In this document: positions 52,028-60,604 of the stretch, one piece after another
Layout of the letters: each line of letters starts with the position of its first letter
Numbering within the stretch: the stretch's first letter is position 1
NCBI GenBank assembly: GCA_021851335.1
Contig: JAJZEA010000008.1
Span: forward strand, 1 to 64,000
Direction of reading: 5' to 3'
DNA: 64,000 bases
Origin: Acidobacteriota bacterium
GTDB lineage: Bacteria > Acidobacteriota > Terriglobia > Terriglobales > Acidobacteriaceae
The notes under the pieces: model-generated
The model's input: the letters and a program-made list of their open reading frames with translations, nothing else
Databases searched by the model: none
What the model was told of the DNA's origin: nothing
Translations under genes and position numbers: made by a program

Positions 52028-54661
52028 TTATTGCGCCTGGCGCGCTGAATCGAGCGCAGCCTGAATCTTCTCCGCAATTCCAGCCTGCATCTCTTCGCCC
52101 AGCTTCTGGCCCTCGTGCGTCAAATAGAAGACGTCAATCGCCGTCTCGCCTTCCGTGTCAATCAGCGCCACTTCAATATTGCAGCCATCTTCATGCAGCA
52201 CCAGCGCAATCCGGCGCAGCAATCCCGGCGAATCCTGCGCCACCACCTGCAACAGCGTCGAGTGTTGCGACGACTCGGAATCAAAGCTGAGACGTGTCGC
52301 GACCGTTACCTTCGCTGACCCGCTCCTGCCTGCATTTCTGCGGCTTGCCAGCAGTTGCTCCACAGAGACGCGCTGCTCCAGAATCTCCCGCACATTGTGC
52401 AGGAACCGGTCCTTTTCCGTAGGATTCAGCTCAAACGTGCGATAGCTGTCCGTGAAGTGAAAGCTGTCCACAATCACTCCTGCATCGTTGGCAAACGCAT
52501 CGGCCTTGACAATGTTCATGCCCCAGGCAGCCAGCGCTCCGGCCACGTCGGCAAACAGCCGGCTGCGATCCCGCGCAACCACCGTCAGCTCCACAAGCTG
52601 TCGATGCGGTCGCAGTTCAATCTGCACCGGGTCTTTGTCCAGCCGGGCGGCCATCTGGTAATGATTGCGAATCTGCTCCGGCAGCCGCGTCTGCAGATAG
52701 CGCTGCGGCAATCCCTCCAGAAAATGCCGAATCACCTCCGAGGGATTCTGCTTGTGTTTCGTTCCCGCTCCGCTGACCATCGCGCCAATCCGAAACAGCA
52801 GCGTCGGGTCCACATCCGCGTGATAGCGCTCCTCGTCCACCGACCGATCCATAAAGTTTGCCGTCGCCATATAAAGCTGCCACAGATTCTCCGCCTTCCA
52901 CGGCGTCAGCGCATCCGGATGCACCGCTTTGATATCGGCATAGGTCATCACCGTCAGCATGCGCAGCAGTTGTGGACTGCCCACTTTCTCCGCCAGCCGA
53001 CGCACATTGTCCGTGTCAAAGATGTCGCGGCGCAGCGCGTTCGACATCTCCAGATGCATCCGGATCAGCTTCCGAACCGTCTCCCGTTCCTCCGGATCGA
53101 AGTCCAGTCTCGCCAGAAAACTCTCTGAAAGCTCGACGGACTGCACCGTATGATCGCCCGTCCTTCGAGCCTTGCCCGTGTCATGCAACAGCAGCGAAAG
53201 CAGCAGCAGGTCCAGACGCTCCATCTCCGGCAACAGCGTGCCCAACCGCTGTTCATAGTCGTGCATCGGGCGGCGCAACCCATGCACATTGTCGATCGTC
53301 AGGAAGGTATGTTCATCCACCGTGTAGCGGTGATAGCTGTCGCGAATCACCAGCGCGTCAATGCCATGAAACTCCGGCAGCAGCATCTCCAGAATCCCCA
53401 GTGCATGCATCGTCCGCAACGCATGAGCGGCATGGGGACCGATCAGAACCTCACGCAGGCAGTTCCACAGATACGGACCCTCCGGCAGATGAATCGCCAG
53501 CACCGGCAGCGCATCCGTAATGCGATCTTCCGCCGCCTGGCTCAGCGTGTATCCGTGATTGGCCATCATGGCAAAGATGCGCAGCAGCGCGTCCGTATCC
53601 TGCATCTGCGACTGCATCGTCGCAATGTCGATGCGCCCCTGTTCCAGAAAGAAATCCGTTCCACTGATCGGCTGCCGTCGTCGTCGAAATTGTTTATAGA
53701 AACTGACCGGCGCCGGCGCCTGTTCCATCAGGAGCACCGCGCGCCGATAGACCGTGCGCGCATGGCGATAGTAGGTGCGCATCCAATAGGCAGGGTCCGC
53801 TGAGCCGCGCGTCTCCAGCCCCACCGAGTTCGCTGCGGCCTCATCCTGCGATTGCCAGTCCAGCGTATTGTCGTCCCGGCCATGGCGCAGATGCAGAAAA
53901 CAGCGCGTCGCCGCCAGAAAATCAAAGGCCGCGCTCGCGTCGCCCTCCACTCCGATTGCGCCTGCGCGTTCATTGCGCATACGCGGCCACTGCCGCGTCT
54001 CCTTCAGGTGAAAGAGCAGCGCAAACCACGGAGCGAGATGATAATCCCGCAAACCGCCCGGGCCATCCTTCAGGTTCGGTTCCAGATGAAAAATTGTGTT
54101 TCCAAACCGTGCATGGCGCGCGCGCGCAATCTCACCCAGCTTCTGTGTAATCTGGTTCCAGTCGCTCAACAGTACGCCCGGAAAGACATCCTGCCTCAGC
54201 TTCAGAAAAAGCGGAAAGTCGCCAACCAGAAAGCGATGGTCAAAGGTGGCAAGCGTGAACTCCAGATTGTCGCGATCAAACCGTCCGCACTCCTTCACCG
54301 TGCGATACACGGGACTGGCGCGCAGCCCGATATCCCACATCGCCTGATGCACAGCCCGCGCCGCGTCCTTGGCGCGTTTTTCCAGCTCTTCATTGGCGAA
54401 GGCAAACAGCAGGTCCACGTCAGAGAAAGGGAACAGGTCCTTTCGACCATATCCGCCCAGCGCCAGCAGACAGACGCCATTCAGCGGCTCGCGGCCCGTG
54501 GCGCGCTGCCACAACTCCGTCACAATCCGATCCACCATCGTCGTCCTGCGGCGAATCGTAGCCGTGCCATCTCCGGTCCGCTCATACGTCAGGCGAAGCT
54601 GCTCGGTTTCACGCAGGTACTGTTCCTGGATGTCTTCAAATGCCAGCAGAGTTGACTCCAT
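52028..54661 (-). CDS. glnD: PII uridylyltransferase / uridylyl-removing enzyme GlnD
   Basis: 877 residues, the normal size. It senses glutamine and adds or removes UMP on Tyr of the PII protein. The four-part layout is complete: a nucleotidyltransferase domain (GGYGRKDLFPFSDVDLL), the long helical PII-uridylyltransferase linker, an HD domain (LLLHDTGKARRTGDHT; uridylyl-removing) and two C-terminal ACT domains (LVELTVVARDRSRLFADVAGAL; LLQVVAQDSPGLLRRIALVL) that bind glutamine. It is the last gene of the minus-strand amt-glnB-(DUF429-like)-glnD series, 109 nt after its neighbour. Confidence 0.96.
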   Translation of the reverse strand: MESTLLAFEDIQEQYLRETEQLRLTYERTGDGTATIRRRTTMVDRIVTELWQRATGREPLNGVCLLALGGYGRKDLFPFSDVDLLFAFANEELEKRAKDAARAVHQAMWDIGLRASPVYRTVKECGRFDRDNLEFTLATFDHRFLVGDFPLFLKLRQDVFPGVLLSDWNQITQKLGEIARARHARFGNTIFHLEPNLKDGPGGLRDYHLAPWFALLFHLKETRQWPRMRNERAGAIGVEGDASAAFDFLAATRCFLHLRHGRDDNTLDWQSQDEAAANSVGLETRGSADPAYWMRTYYRHARTVYRRAVLLMEQAPAPVSFYKQFRRRRQPISGTDFFLEQGRIDIATMQSQMQDTDALLRIFAMMANHGYTLSQAAEDRITDALPVLAIHLPEGPYLWNCLREVLIGPHAAHALRTMHALGILEMLLPEFHGIDALVIRDSYHRYTVDEHTFLTIDNVHGLRRPMHDYEQRLGTLLPEMERLDLLLLSLLLHDTGKARRTGDHTVQSVELSESFLARLDFDPEERETVRKLIRMHLEMSNALRRDIFDTDNVRRLAEKVGSPQLLRMLTVMTYADIKAVHPDALTPWKAENLWQLYMATANFMDRSVDEERYHADVDPTLLFRIGAMVSGAGTKHKQNPSEVIRHFLEGLPQRYLQTRLPEQIRNHYQMAARLDKDPVQIELRPHRQLVELTVVARDRSRLFADVAGALAAWGMNIVKADAFANDAGVIVDSFHFTDSYRTFELNPTEKDRFLHNVREILEQRVSVEQLLASRRNAGRSGSAKVTVATRLSFDSESSQHSTLLQVVAQDSPGLLRRIALVLHEDGCNIEVALIDTEGETAIDVFYLTHEGQKLGEEMQAGIAEKIQAALDSARQAQ

Positions 54662-54770
54662 CAGGCTGTTTGCCTTTTTCCTGCCAGTGGAATGAAAAGA
54701 GACGCGTCCTCAGAATAAGCGATTCCGCACGCCCCTGGACCAGAATGCGCGAAACAACCCGCCGATTGGA

Positions 54771-55775
54771 TCACTCCGTCCTGGGCAACGGATGTTTCAG
54801 GCCAAAGATCCATCCCTCGACGGCTCGAATCCGCGGATCCTTTGGCTCCAGCGAAGGGCCATAATCCTCTAGCGCAGCCAGCATTCCAAATAGGCCAATC
54901 GTCGCATCCAGAGCATCATCCTGTTCGTCTCGCGTCTCGGGGCGCGTCAGGTTCGTCTCCATAAATCCATTCAGAATCTTCCGGCGCAGCTTGCTGTCGA
55001 TCCTCACTCCCATTCGGTGCGCAGTCTCCAGCCACGCCGGAGCCAACTCCCTGCGCCGTGATGCATACCGTTTTCCACGAAGAGCATGGCCAAAGAGCCG
55101 CCCATGATATTCCGTTGGATAGGTCTCCGTCGCCACCACCGCGCCCGGCGCGATCAGTGATTCCATCGTCCCGTGAAACGGCCATAGCCGCAGCGATTCA
55201 GGATGCTTTACCAGCTCCGGACCCAGCACATTCCGCCAACCCAGCAGCGCGCTTTTGCCCACCTGATTGCCGCCCAGCGTCCAGAACAGGGAACTGGCGC
55301 TCGTCCGCTCCGCATGACGCAACTCGCACTCGCGATACAACGCATTCCTGTCCGCCAGTCCCAGTGCTTCGTGAATCGCATCCCTACGCGCGCCGCCCGG
55401 ACGCAGCGGATAAAACGGACGCTGCGGCGTGATCTCTTCTTCAGTTGCGCAAACCTCGTGAAAACGGCTCCAGCGCGAAGAGCCGGAGCCGTTTTCATTC
55501 AAGATAAGCTGTTGCAGAAACTGCGGAAATGATTCAATCCCGCAAAGCGATGCATAGCTCGTCGGCAATCCGATGGGAAAATCAAATCCAATCAGAATGC
55601 TGGCCTTGCTGCCGCTGTGCCGCCGGAGCCTTTCAAGCAGGGTGCTCATCTCGCCCACCGGCTGCGGCGAATACGCCACAAACCCTGCCCGCTGCCGCTC
55701 CGCCATCGCGATCCACCGCTTCGAGGGCTGCGAACCCCAGTCGCAATGCGCCACGAGTTCCGGTAGCTGGCTCAA
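54771..55775 (-). CDS. Uncharacterised protein, DUF429/RNase H-fold-like
   Basis: 334 residues. Motifs suggest an RNase H-like fold: a starting strand with Asp (VAHCDWGSQPSKRWIAMAE), IGFDFPIGLPTSYA (the second acidic position), ATETYPTEYHGRLFG, and the late DEQDDALDATIGLFGML (a terminal acidic helix). The same four-part layout is seen in DUF429 predicted nucleases. No experimentally known function can be given. It starts 14 nt downstream of glnB and ends 109 nt before glnD, so it is embedded in the nitrogen-control operon. Whether it shares that function is unknown. Confidence 0.7.
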   Translation of the reverse strand: MSQLPELVAHCDWGSQPSKRWIAMAERQRAGFVAYSPQPVGEMSTLLERLRRHSGSKASILIGFDFPIGLPTSYASLCGIESFPQFLQQLILNENGSGSSRWSRFHEVCATEEEITPQRPFYPLRPGGARRDAIHEALGLADRNALYRECELRHAERTSASSLFWTLGGNQVGKSALLGWRNVLGPELVKHPESLRLWPFHGTMESLIAPGAVVATETYPTEYHGRLFGHALRGKRYASRRRELAPAWLETAHRMGVRIDSKLRRKILNGFMETNLTRPETRDEQDDALDATIGLFGMLAALEDYGPSLEPKDPRIRAVEGWIFGLKHPLPRTE

Positions 55776-55789
55776 GCGGCGCTCATTCG

Positions 55790-56131
<342 letters not shown>

Positions 56132-56301
56132 TCACAAACCTCGCCTCAAAGAATATAACCTCGACTGCACATCTGCCGCTCACGCGCATCCTGTTTCCTG
56201 CACGCGAGGTATCCACTTCGGTACAGCTCTGGCTGGAAATCGCCGCGTCCCTTGCGTTAAGCCACAAAACAGGCGCGGCGGAGTTGATCACAGACCTTCC
56301 C

Positions 56302-57750
56302 TTACTGGCCAAAGTCATACGCTTCTTCGCCGTGCTGCGACAGATCGAGTCCCGTCGACTCATCCTCCTCGCTCACGCGCATGCCGATCAGCTTATCCAC
56401 AATCACCAGCAGAATCAGCGTGCCCACAATCGAGATTCCCCAGGCAATCGCCACGCCCACCGCCTGGTTCAGCAACTGGTGCCAGTTTCCATCCAGTCCG
56501 CCCACAGGCAGCAGATTTCCGTGCGCATCCTTGCCAAAGACAGGATTGATCACCGCTACCGCAAAGACGCCGGTCAGCAACGCGCCCAGTGTGCCGCCCG
56601 CGCCATGCACTCCAAAGGCATCCAGAGAATCGTCGTAGCCAAAGAAGTTCTTCACCGTCGTCACCATCAAGAAGCAGAACACGCCCGCGATCAATCCGAT
56701 GACGATCGCCGGCATCGGCGAGACAAAACCGGAAGCCGGCGTAATCGCCACCAGGCCGGCCACCGCGCCCGAGATCGCGCCCAAAGCCGTCGGCTTGCCG
56801 TTGTGAATCCACTCCGCCACCGTCCAGGAGACGGCGGCAGCAGCCGCTGCAAAGTGGGTCGCCACAAACGCTGAGGTTGCCAGCCCGCTTGCTGCCAGCG
56901 CCGAACCTGCGTTAAACCCAAACCAGCCCACCCACAACATGCACGCGCCCACCACGCTCAGAACCATCGAATGCGGCGGCATCGCCGTCTTCGGATATCC
57001 GACGCGCTTGCCCAGATACAGCGCCGTAACCAGCGCCGAGACGCCCGAGGTCACATGCACCACCGTGCCGCCTGCAAAGTCCAGGCAAGGGAAGCGCCCG
57101 CCCGCCGAGTTCAGCAGGCCGCCCACGCCCCATACCATGTGCGCCATCGGCGTATACACCAGCAGCGACCAAAGCGAAAGAAACACGGCCAGCGCGCTGA
57201 AGCGCACCCGCTCGGCAAACGCTCCGGTAATCAGCGCCGGCGTGATGATGGCAAACATGAGCTGATACACCATGTATGTCTGGTGCGGAATCGTCGCCGC
57301 GTAGCTTGGATTCGGGTCAAGCCCAACGCCGTGCAGCAGGAAATAATGCAGCCCTCCGATGAAGCTGTTGCCCGAGCTGAACGCCAGCGAATACTCGACA
57401 ACGGCCCATAGCATCGTCACGATGCCCATCATGGCAAAGCTTTGCATCATCGTGCCCAGCATGTTTTTGCGCCGCACCAGACCGCCATAGAACAGAGCCA
57501 GTCCAGGCCCGGTCATCATCAGCACCAGCGCTGCGGAAACCAGCATCCAGGCGTTATCGCCCGCCGATTGCGCATTGGCAACCGCCGTCTGCAAAGCGGC
57601 AATCTGCGCCTGAGTCGCAGGTGCCTGACTGCCGACAGCCGGGGCTTGAGCCAACACGCCGACCCCGGTCAGCATGGCGAGTGGAAATAGACTAAGGACT
57701 TGCGCCAGGCGTATAACCCGCGCAGGAGGCGTATAAAAATTCTGTAACAT
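56302..57750 (-). CDS. amt: Ammonium transporter Amt
   Basis: 482 residues with a signal-peptide-like start (residues 12-36) and eleven hydrophobic helices. Family motifs are LALFYGGLVRRKNMLGTMMQS, the twin-His pore positions (GGTVVHVTSG and FGVHGAGGTLG), CLDFAGG and a C-terminal tail (SEEDESTGLDLSQHGEEAYDFGQ) that would contact PII. The next gene downstream (174 nt) is PII, the usual pair: PII blocks Amt when ammonium is plentiful. A TAGAAT hexamer 8 nt before ATG 57750 and no ribosome site point to a leaderless start. No sigma-54 type promoter is visible upstream. Confidence 0.96.
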   Translation of the reverse strand: MLQNFYTPPARVIRLAQVLSLFPLAMLTGVGVLAQAPAVGSQAPATQAQIAALQTAVANAQSAGDNAWMLVSAALVLMMTGPGLALFYGGLVRRKNMLGTMMQSFAMMGIVTMLWAVVEYSLAFSSGNSFIGGLHYFLLHGVGLDPNPSYAATIPHQTYMVYQLMFAIITPALITGAFAERVRFSALAVFLSLWSLLVYTPMAHMVWGVGGLLNSAGGRFPCLDFAGGTVVHVTSGVSALVTALYLGKRVGYPKTAMPPHSMVLSVVGACMLWVGWFGFNAGSALAASGLATSAFVATHFAAAAAAVSWTVAEWIHNGKPTALGAISGAVAGLVAITPASGFVSPMPAIVIGLIAGVFCFLMVTTVKNFFGYDDSLDAFGVHGAGGTLGALLTGVFAVAVINPVFGKDAHGNLLPVGGLDGNWHQLLNQAVGVAIAWGISIVGTLILLVIVDKLIGMRVSEEDESTGLDLSQHGEEAYDFGQ

Positions 57751-57758
57751 TTGCTTGC

Positions 57759-57764
57759 ATTCTA
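57759..57764 (-). promoter_or_regulatory. TAGAAT -10 element 8 nt before the amt start
   Basis: On the minus strand TAGAAT occupies 57764-57759, followed by GCAAGCAA and ATG 57750. The match to TATAAT is five of six. No ribosome site or convincing -35 hexamer is visible. Confidence 0.45.
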
Positions 57765-57964
57765 ACCGGCTTCTACCTCAGCGCCCAGCTTTTTTTTGCG
57801 TTTTTTTGCGTTCCATGCCGCACCCCATCCCACGCCTGATCTCTGATTGCTTTCGCGCAGCCTTCCCCGTCATCTCGTACGCGTTATCCCTTTCATATCC
57901 AGACTCGGCTCCGGCAACCGGACCGCTGCCCGTGCGGGCAACCAAACTTCCTGCCATCGCGTCG

Positions 57965-57970
57965 TATACT
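57965..57970 (+). promoter_or_regulatory. TATACT -10 element 7 nt before the nuoB start
   Basis: TATACT at 57965-57970 is followed by CAAAGGC and ATG 57978. The AAAGG just inside the gap is too close to the start codon (1 nt) to act as a good ribosome site. A leaderless start is likely. Confidence 0.45.
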
Positions 57971-57977
57971 CAAAGGC

Positions 57978-58592
57978 ATGGACGATAACCCGCAAATGGC
58001 TTCGCCTGTCCGATCCGGCACGCATACTCCGGAGAAGGATGTGTATCTCTTCGGCTCGCTGGAGAGTCACGGTTTGAATCGCGCCAAAGTGCGCGAGGCA
58101 ACCTACGGCTATGACCAGACCGAAGGCGTCTTCATGACCTCAGTCGACTTTGCTTTGAACTGGGTGCGCAAGAACTCCGTCTGGCCGATGACGTTCGGCC
58201 TTGCCTGCTGTGCCATCGAGATGATGTCTGCCGGCGCGGCTCGCTTCGACATTGCGCGCTTTGGAGCCGAGGTTTTTCGTCCCTCGCCTCGTCAATCCGA
58301 TCTCATGGTCATCGCTGGTCGCGTCTCCAACAAAATGGCCCCCGTCATTCAGCGCCTCTACGAGCAGATGCCCGAACCGAAATGGGTCATCTCGATGGGC
58401 GCCTGCGCAACCTCGGGTGGAGTTTTCAATAATTATGCCCTGGTGCAGGGCGTCAATCAGGTGGTCCCGGTCGATGTGTATGTGCCGGGTTGTCCGCCTC
58501 GACCGGAGCAGTTGATCTATGCCATCACGCTGCTTCAGGAAAAGATCCAACGCGAAAAAGGTACGTTGCGGAAAGCGCTCAATCTGGAGTAA
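57978..58592 (+). CDS. nuoB: NADH-quinone oxidoreductase subunit B (solitary copy)
   Basis: 204 residues. NuoB carries the terminal [4Fe-4S] cluster N2 of complex I, close to the quinone site. The four ligands are present: the tandem pair Cys77-Cys78 ([11 protein letters not shown]), Cys143 ([10 protein letters not shown]) and Cys172 ([10 protein letters not shown]). The N-terminal 45 residues are a longer, polar extension. No other nuo gene is adjacent, whereas nuoB normally lies in a nuoABC... operon. It may be an orphan copy supplementing the main cluster, or part of a dispersed set. Confidence 0.95.
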   Translation: MDDNPQMASPVRSGTHTPEKDVYLFGSLESHGLNRAKVREATYGYDQTEGVFMTSVDFALNWVRKNSVWPMTFGLACCAIEMMSAGAARFDIARFGAEVFRPSPRQSDLMVIAGRVSNKMAPVIQRLYEQMPEPKWVISMGACATSGGVFNNYALVQGVNQVVPVDVYVPGCPPRPEQLIYAITLLQEKIQREKGTLRKALNLE

Positions 58593-58818
58593 TTCATGGC
58601 AAATGCCTCCAGCGAAAACAGCACAAGCTGTTAATCAGAGAGGCGACCGTAAGACAAATAACGTCGGAAGTACATTTCGCCTGTGGTAAGTTATAGTTGC
58701 AAATTGTGTTTTTTCAGGCAGTGACGGAGAGCAGCCCGGATATTCCGCGGTGATTCTCCGCAAAACAAATCAAAACAGTTCGCACAATACTTCATCAAAT
58801 TGGTTGCGGAGGATGAGA

Positions 58819-60462
58819 ATGAAATTGCATATGATTCGATCGAAAGCGCTCGCCGTTGCGCTTGTTGCCTCGCTTGCGGGTGTGGCTGCATTTGCGCAGA
58901 CGAAGACCGCCAAAGCCGACCAGAAGGGGCCGTCCCGCTGGGACATCTTCGCTGGTTACAGCTATCTGGCTCCTCATGGAACCGTATCGGTGCTTCAGCC
59001 CGACGGCACCACCCAGGACTTCACCTATCATGCCGTGAACTACGGTGCTCTCGCCAGCGGAGCCTACTACTTCAACAAGTATCTCGGCGCACAGGTTGAG
59101 GCCGGTGTCCACCCGGATACCACCAACGGCAACAGCAACAATTTCCAGACCTACTCCGGCGGCATCATCAGCCGCTTCCCGTCCGGTGACATCACGCCGT
59201 TCGTCCATGCTCTTGTCGGTATGGCGGACGTAAGCGGTCCTGACCACGAGCCGGGCAAGATCGGCCCAGCGCTCACTGTCGGCGGCGGCATGGATTACGA
59301 GACACCGCTCTTCAATCATCATCTCGCGATTCGGCTCTTCCAGGCTGACTTCATGTATATGCATGCCAACTGGGGCCCGGTCGTCTACGGTGGCCGCGCA
59401 AACATCAATGCCGCTCGTCTGAGCGCCGGTCTGGTCTATCACATCGGCTCGATCTACACGCCCCCTGTGACGCTGGCCTGCTCGGTCAACGGACCCAGCA
59501 CAGTCTTCCCGGGTGAGTCCATCAATCTGGTTGCTACTCCGACCAATCTGGACCCCAAGAAGAAGGCAACTTATACCTGGAGCGGCGATGGCGTCTCCGG
59601 CATGGATGCCAACGGCAAGGTGGCAACGGCGAATCTCGCTCCCGGAACCTACACGGCGAAGGCCAATGTCTCCGAGGGTTCCAAGCCGGGTCAGTCTGCC
59701 GATTGCACCGCGCAGTACACAGTCAAGCAGTTTGAGCCGCCCACAGTGAGCTGCTCCGCGAACCCGACCAGCATTCAGACCAATGGCAGCAGCACCATCA
59801 CGGCGACTGGCGTCAGCCCTCAGAATCGTCCTTTGACCTACAGCTACTCGGCATCCGCCGGCACGGTCAGCGGCTCCGGCTCCTCGGCCACCTACTCGGC
59901 CGCAGGCGCTCCGAGTGGTTCAGCAACCGTCACCTGTACCGTCACCGACGACAAGGGTCAGACTGCGACGGCCAATACCTCCGTCAATATCGAAGCTCCC
60001 GTGGTGCCGGCGCCGAAGATTTCCTCGCTCTGCTCGCTCAGCTTCGACAAGGACAAGAAGCGTCCGACTCGCGTGGACAACGAAGCCAAAGCCTGCCTGG
60101 ATGACATCGCGCTCACCCTGCAGCAGCAGGCCGATGCCAAGGCAGCCATTGTTGGCAATGCAACAACGGCTGAGCAGACGCCTCCGAAGCACATGAAGAA
60201 GCATGCCGTCATGGTCGATGATGCCGCACAGCGCGCCGTCAACGCCAAGGATTATCTGGTAACCGAGAAGGGCATTGATGCTTCCCGCATCAGCACCTAC
60301 ACGGGCACGGATAACTCGCAGACCGCTCAGGATTACCTGATCCCGGCTGGCGCCAACTTCGATGTGAACGGTGTGACGCCGGTCAACGGCGACGTCAAGC
60401 CTGAGGCTCGCAAGCCTCTTGCAATGCGTCATCCGAGCAAGAAGAAGAAGTCCACGATGTAA
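58819..60462 (+). CDS. OmpA-like outer-membrane protein with Ig-like stalk
   Basis: 547 residues from ATG 58819 with GGAGG six bases upstream (ATG 58813 overlaps that site). After a signal peptide ending AFAQ, residues about 35-215 look like an eight-stranded OmpA-type barrel (WDIFAGYSYLAPHG...NYGALASGAYYFNKYLGAQVEAGV...SGGIISRF). Two Ig-like/PKD-type repeats follow (PPVTLACSVNGPSTVFPGE; PPTVSCSANPTSIQTNGSS). The last 150 residues resemble an OmpA C-terminal peptidoglycan-binding domain but are degenerate: VDNEAKACLDDIALTLQQQADAKAAIVG, DAAQRAVNAKDYLVTEKGIDASRIS, with the usual D...R pair only partly kept. The protein ends in a Lys-rich tail. Confidence 0.85.
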   Translation: MKLHMIRSKALAVALVASLAGVAAFAQTKTAKADQKGPSRWDIFAGYSYLAPHGTVSVLQPDGTTQDFTYHAVNYGALASGAYYFNKYLGAQVEAGVHPDTTNGNSNNFQTYSGGIISRFPSGDITPFVHALVGMADVSGPDHEPGKIGPALTVGGGMDYETPLFNHHLAIRLFQADFMYMHANWGPVVYGGRANINAARLSAGLVYHIGSIYTPPVTLACSVNGPSTVFPGESINLVATPTNLDPKKKATYTWSGDGVSGMDANGKVATANLAPGTYTAKANVSEGSKPGQSADCTAQYTVKQFEPPTVSCSANPTSIQTNGSSTITATGVSPQNRPLTYSYSASAGTVSGSGSSATYSAAGAPSGSATVTCTVTDDKGQTATANTSVNIEAPVVPAPKISSLCSLSFDKDKKRPTRVDNEAKACLDDIALTLQQQADAKAAIVGNATTAEQTPPKHMKKHAVMVDDAAQRAVNAKDYLVTEKGIDASRISTYTGTDNSQTAQDYLIPAGANFDVNGVTPVNGDVKPEARKPLAMRHPSKKKKSTM

Positions 60463-60529
60463 TCGGTTGCCAGGCTTCACTGGCACAGAAGTGGAAGTGA
60501 AGCCCGGTGACTCTCGCTCCGCAAACCAG

Positions 60530-60567
60530 CCGGGACTGACCCAATAAGGTCAGTCCCGGTTTCTTTT
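60530..60567 (+). terminator. Rho-independent terminator of the OmpA-like gene
   Basis: Arms 60530-60541 and 60548-60559 are perfect 12-bp complements (CCGGGACTGACC) with a 6-nt loop CAATAA and the T-tract TTTCTTTT. It starts 68 nt after the stop. Confidence 0.9.
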
Positions 60568-60604
60568 GAAGTTCCCCACTTTTCTCTGGAGTTCCACAAG
60601 CCTC

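Noticed and set aside
57751-57964. Sigma-54 (NtrC-type) promoter for amt
   Set aside because: No TGGCAC-N5-TTGC pattern could be found; a sigma-70-like TAGAAT next to the start codon is the better candidate.
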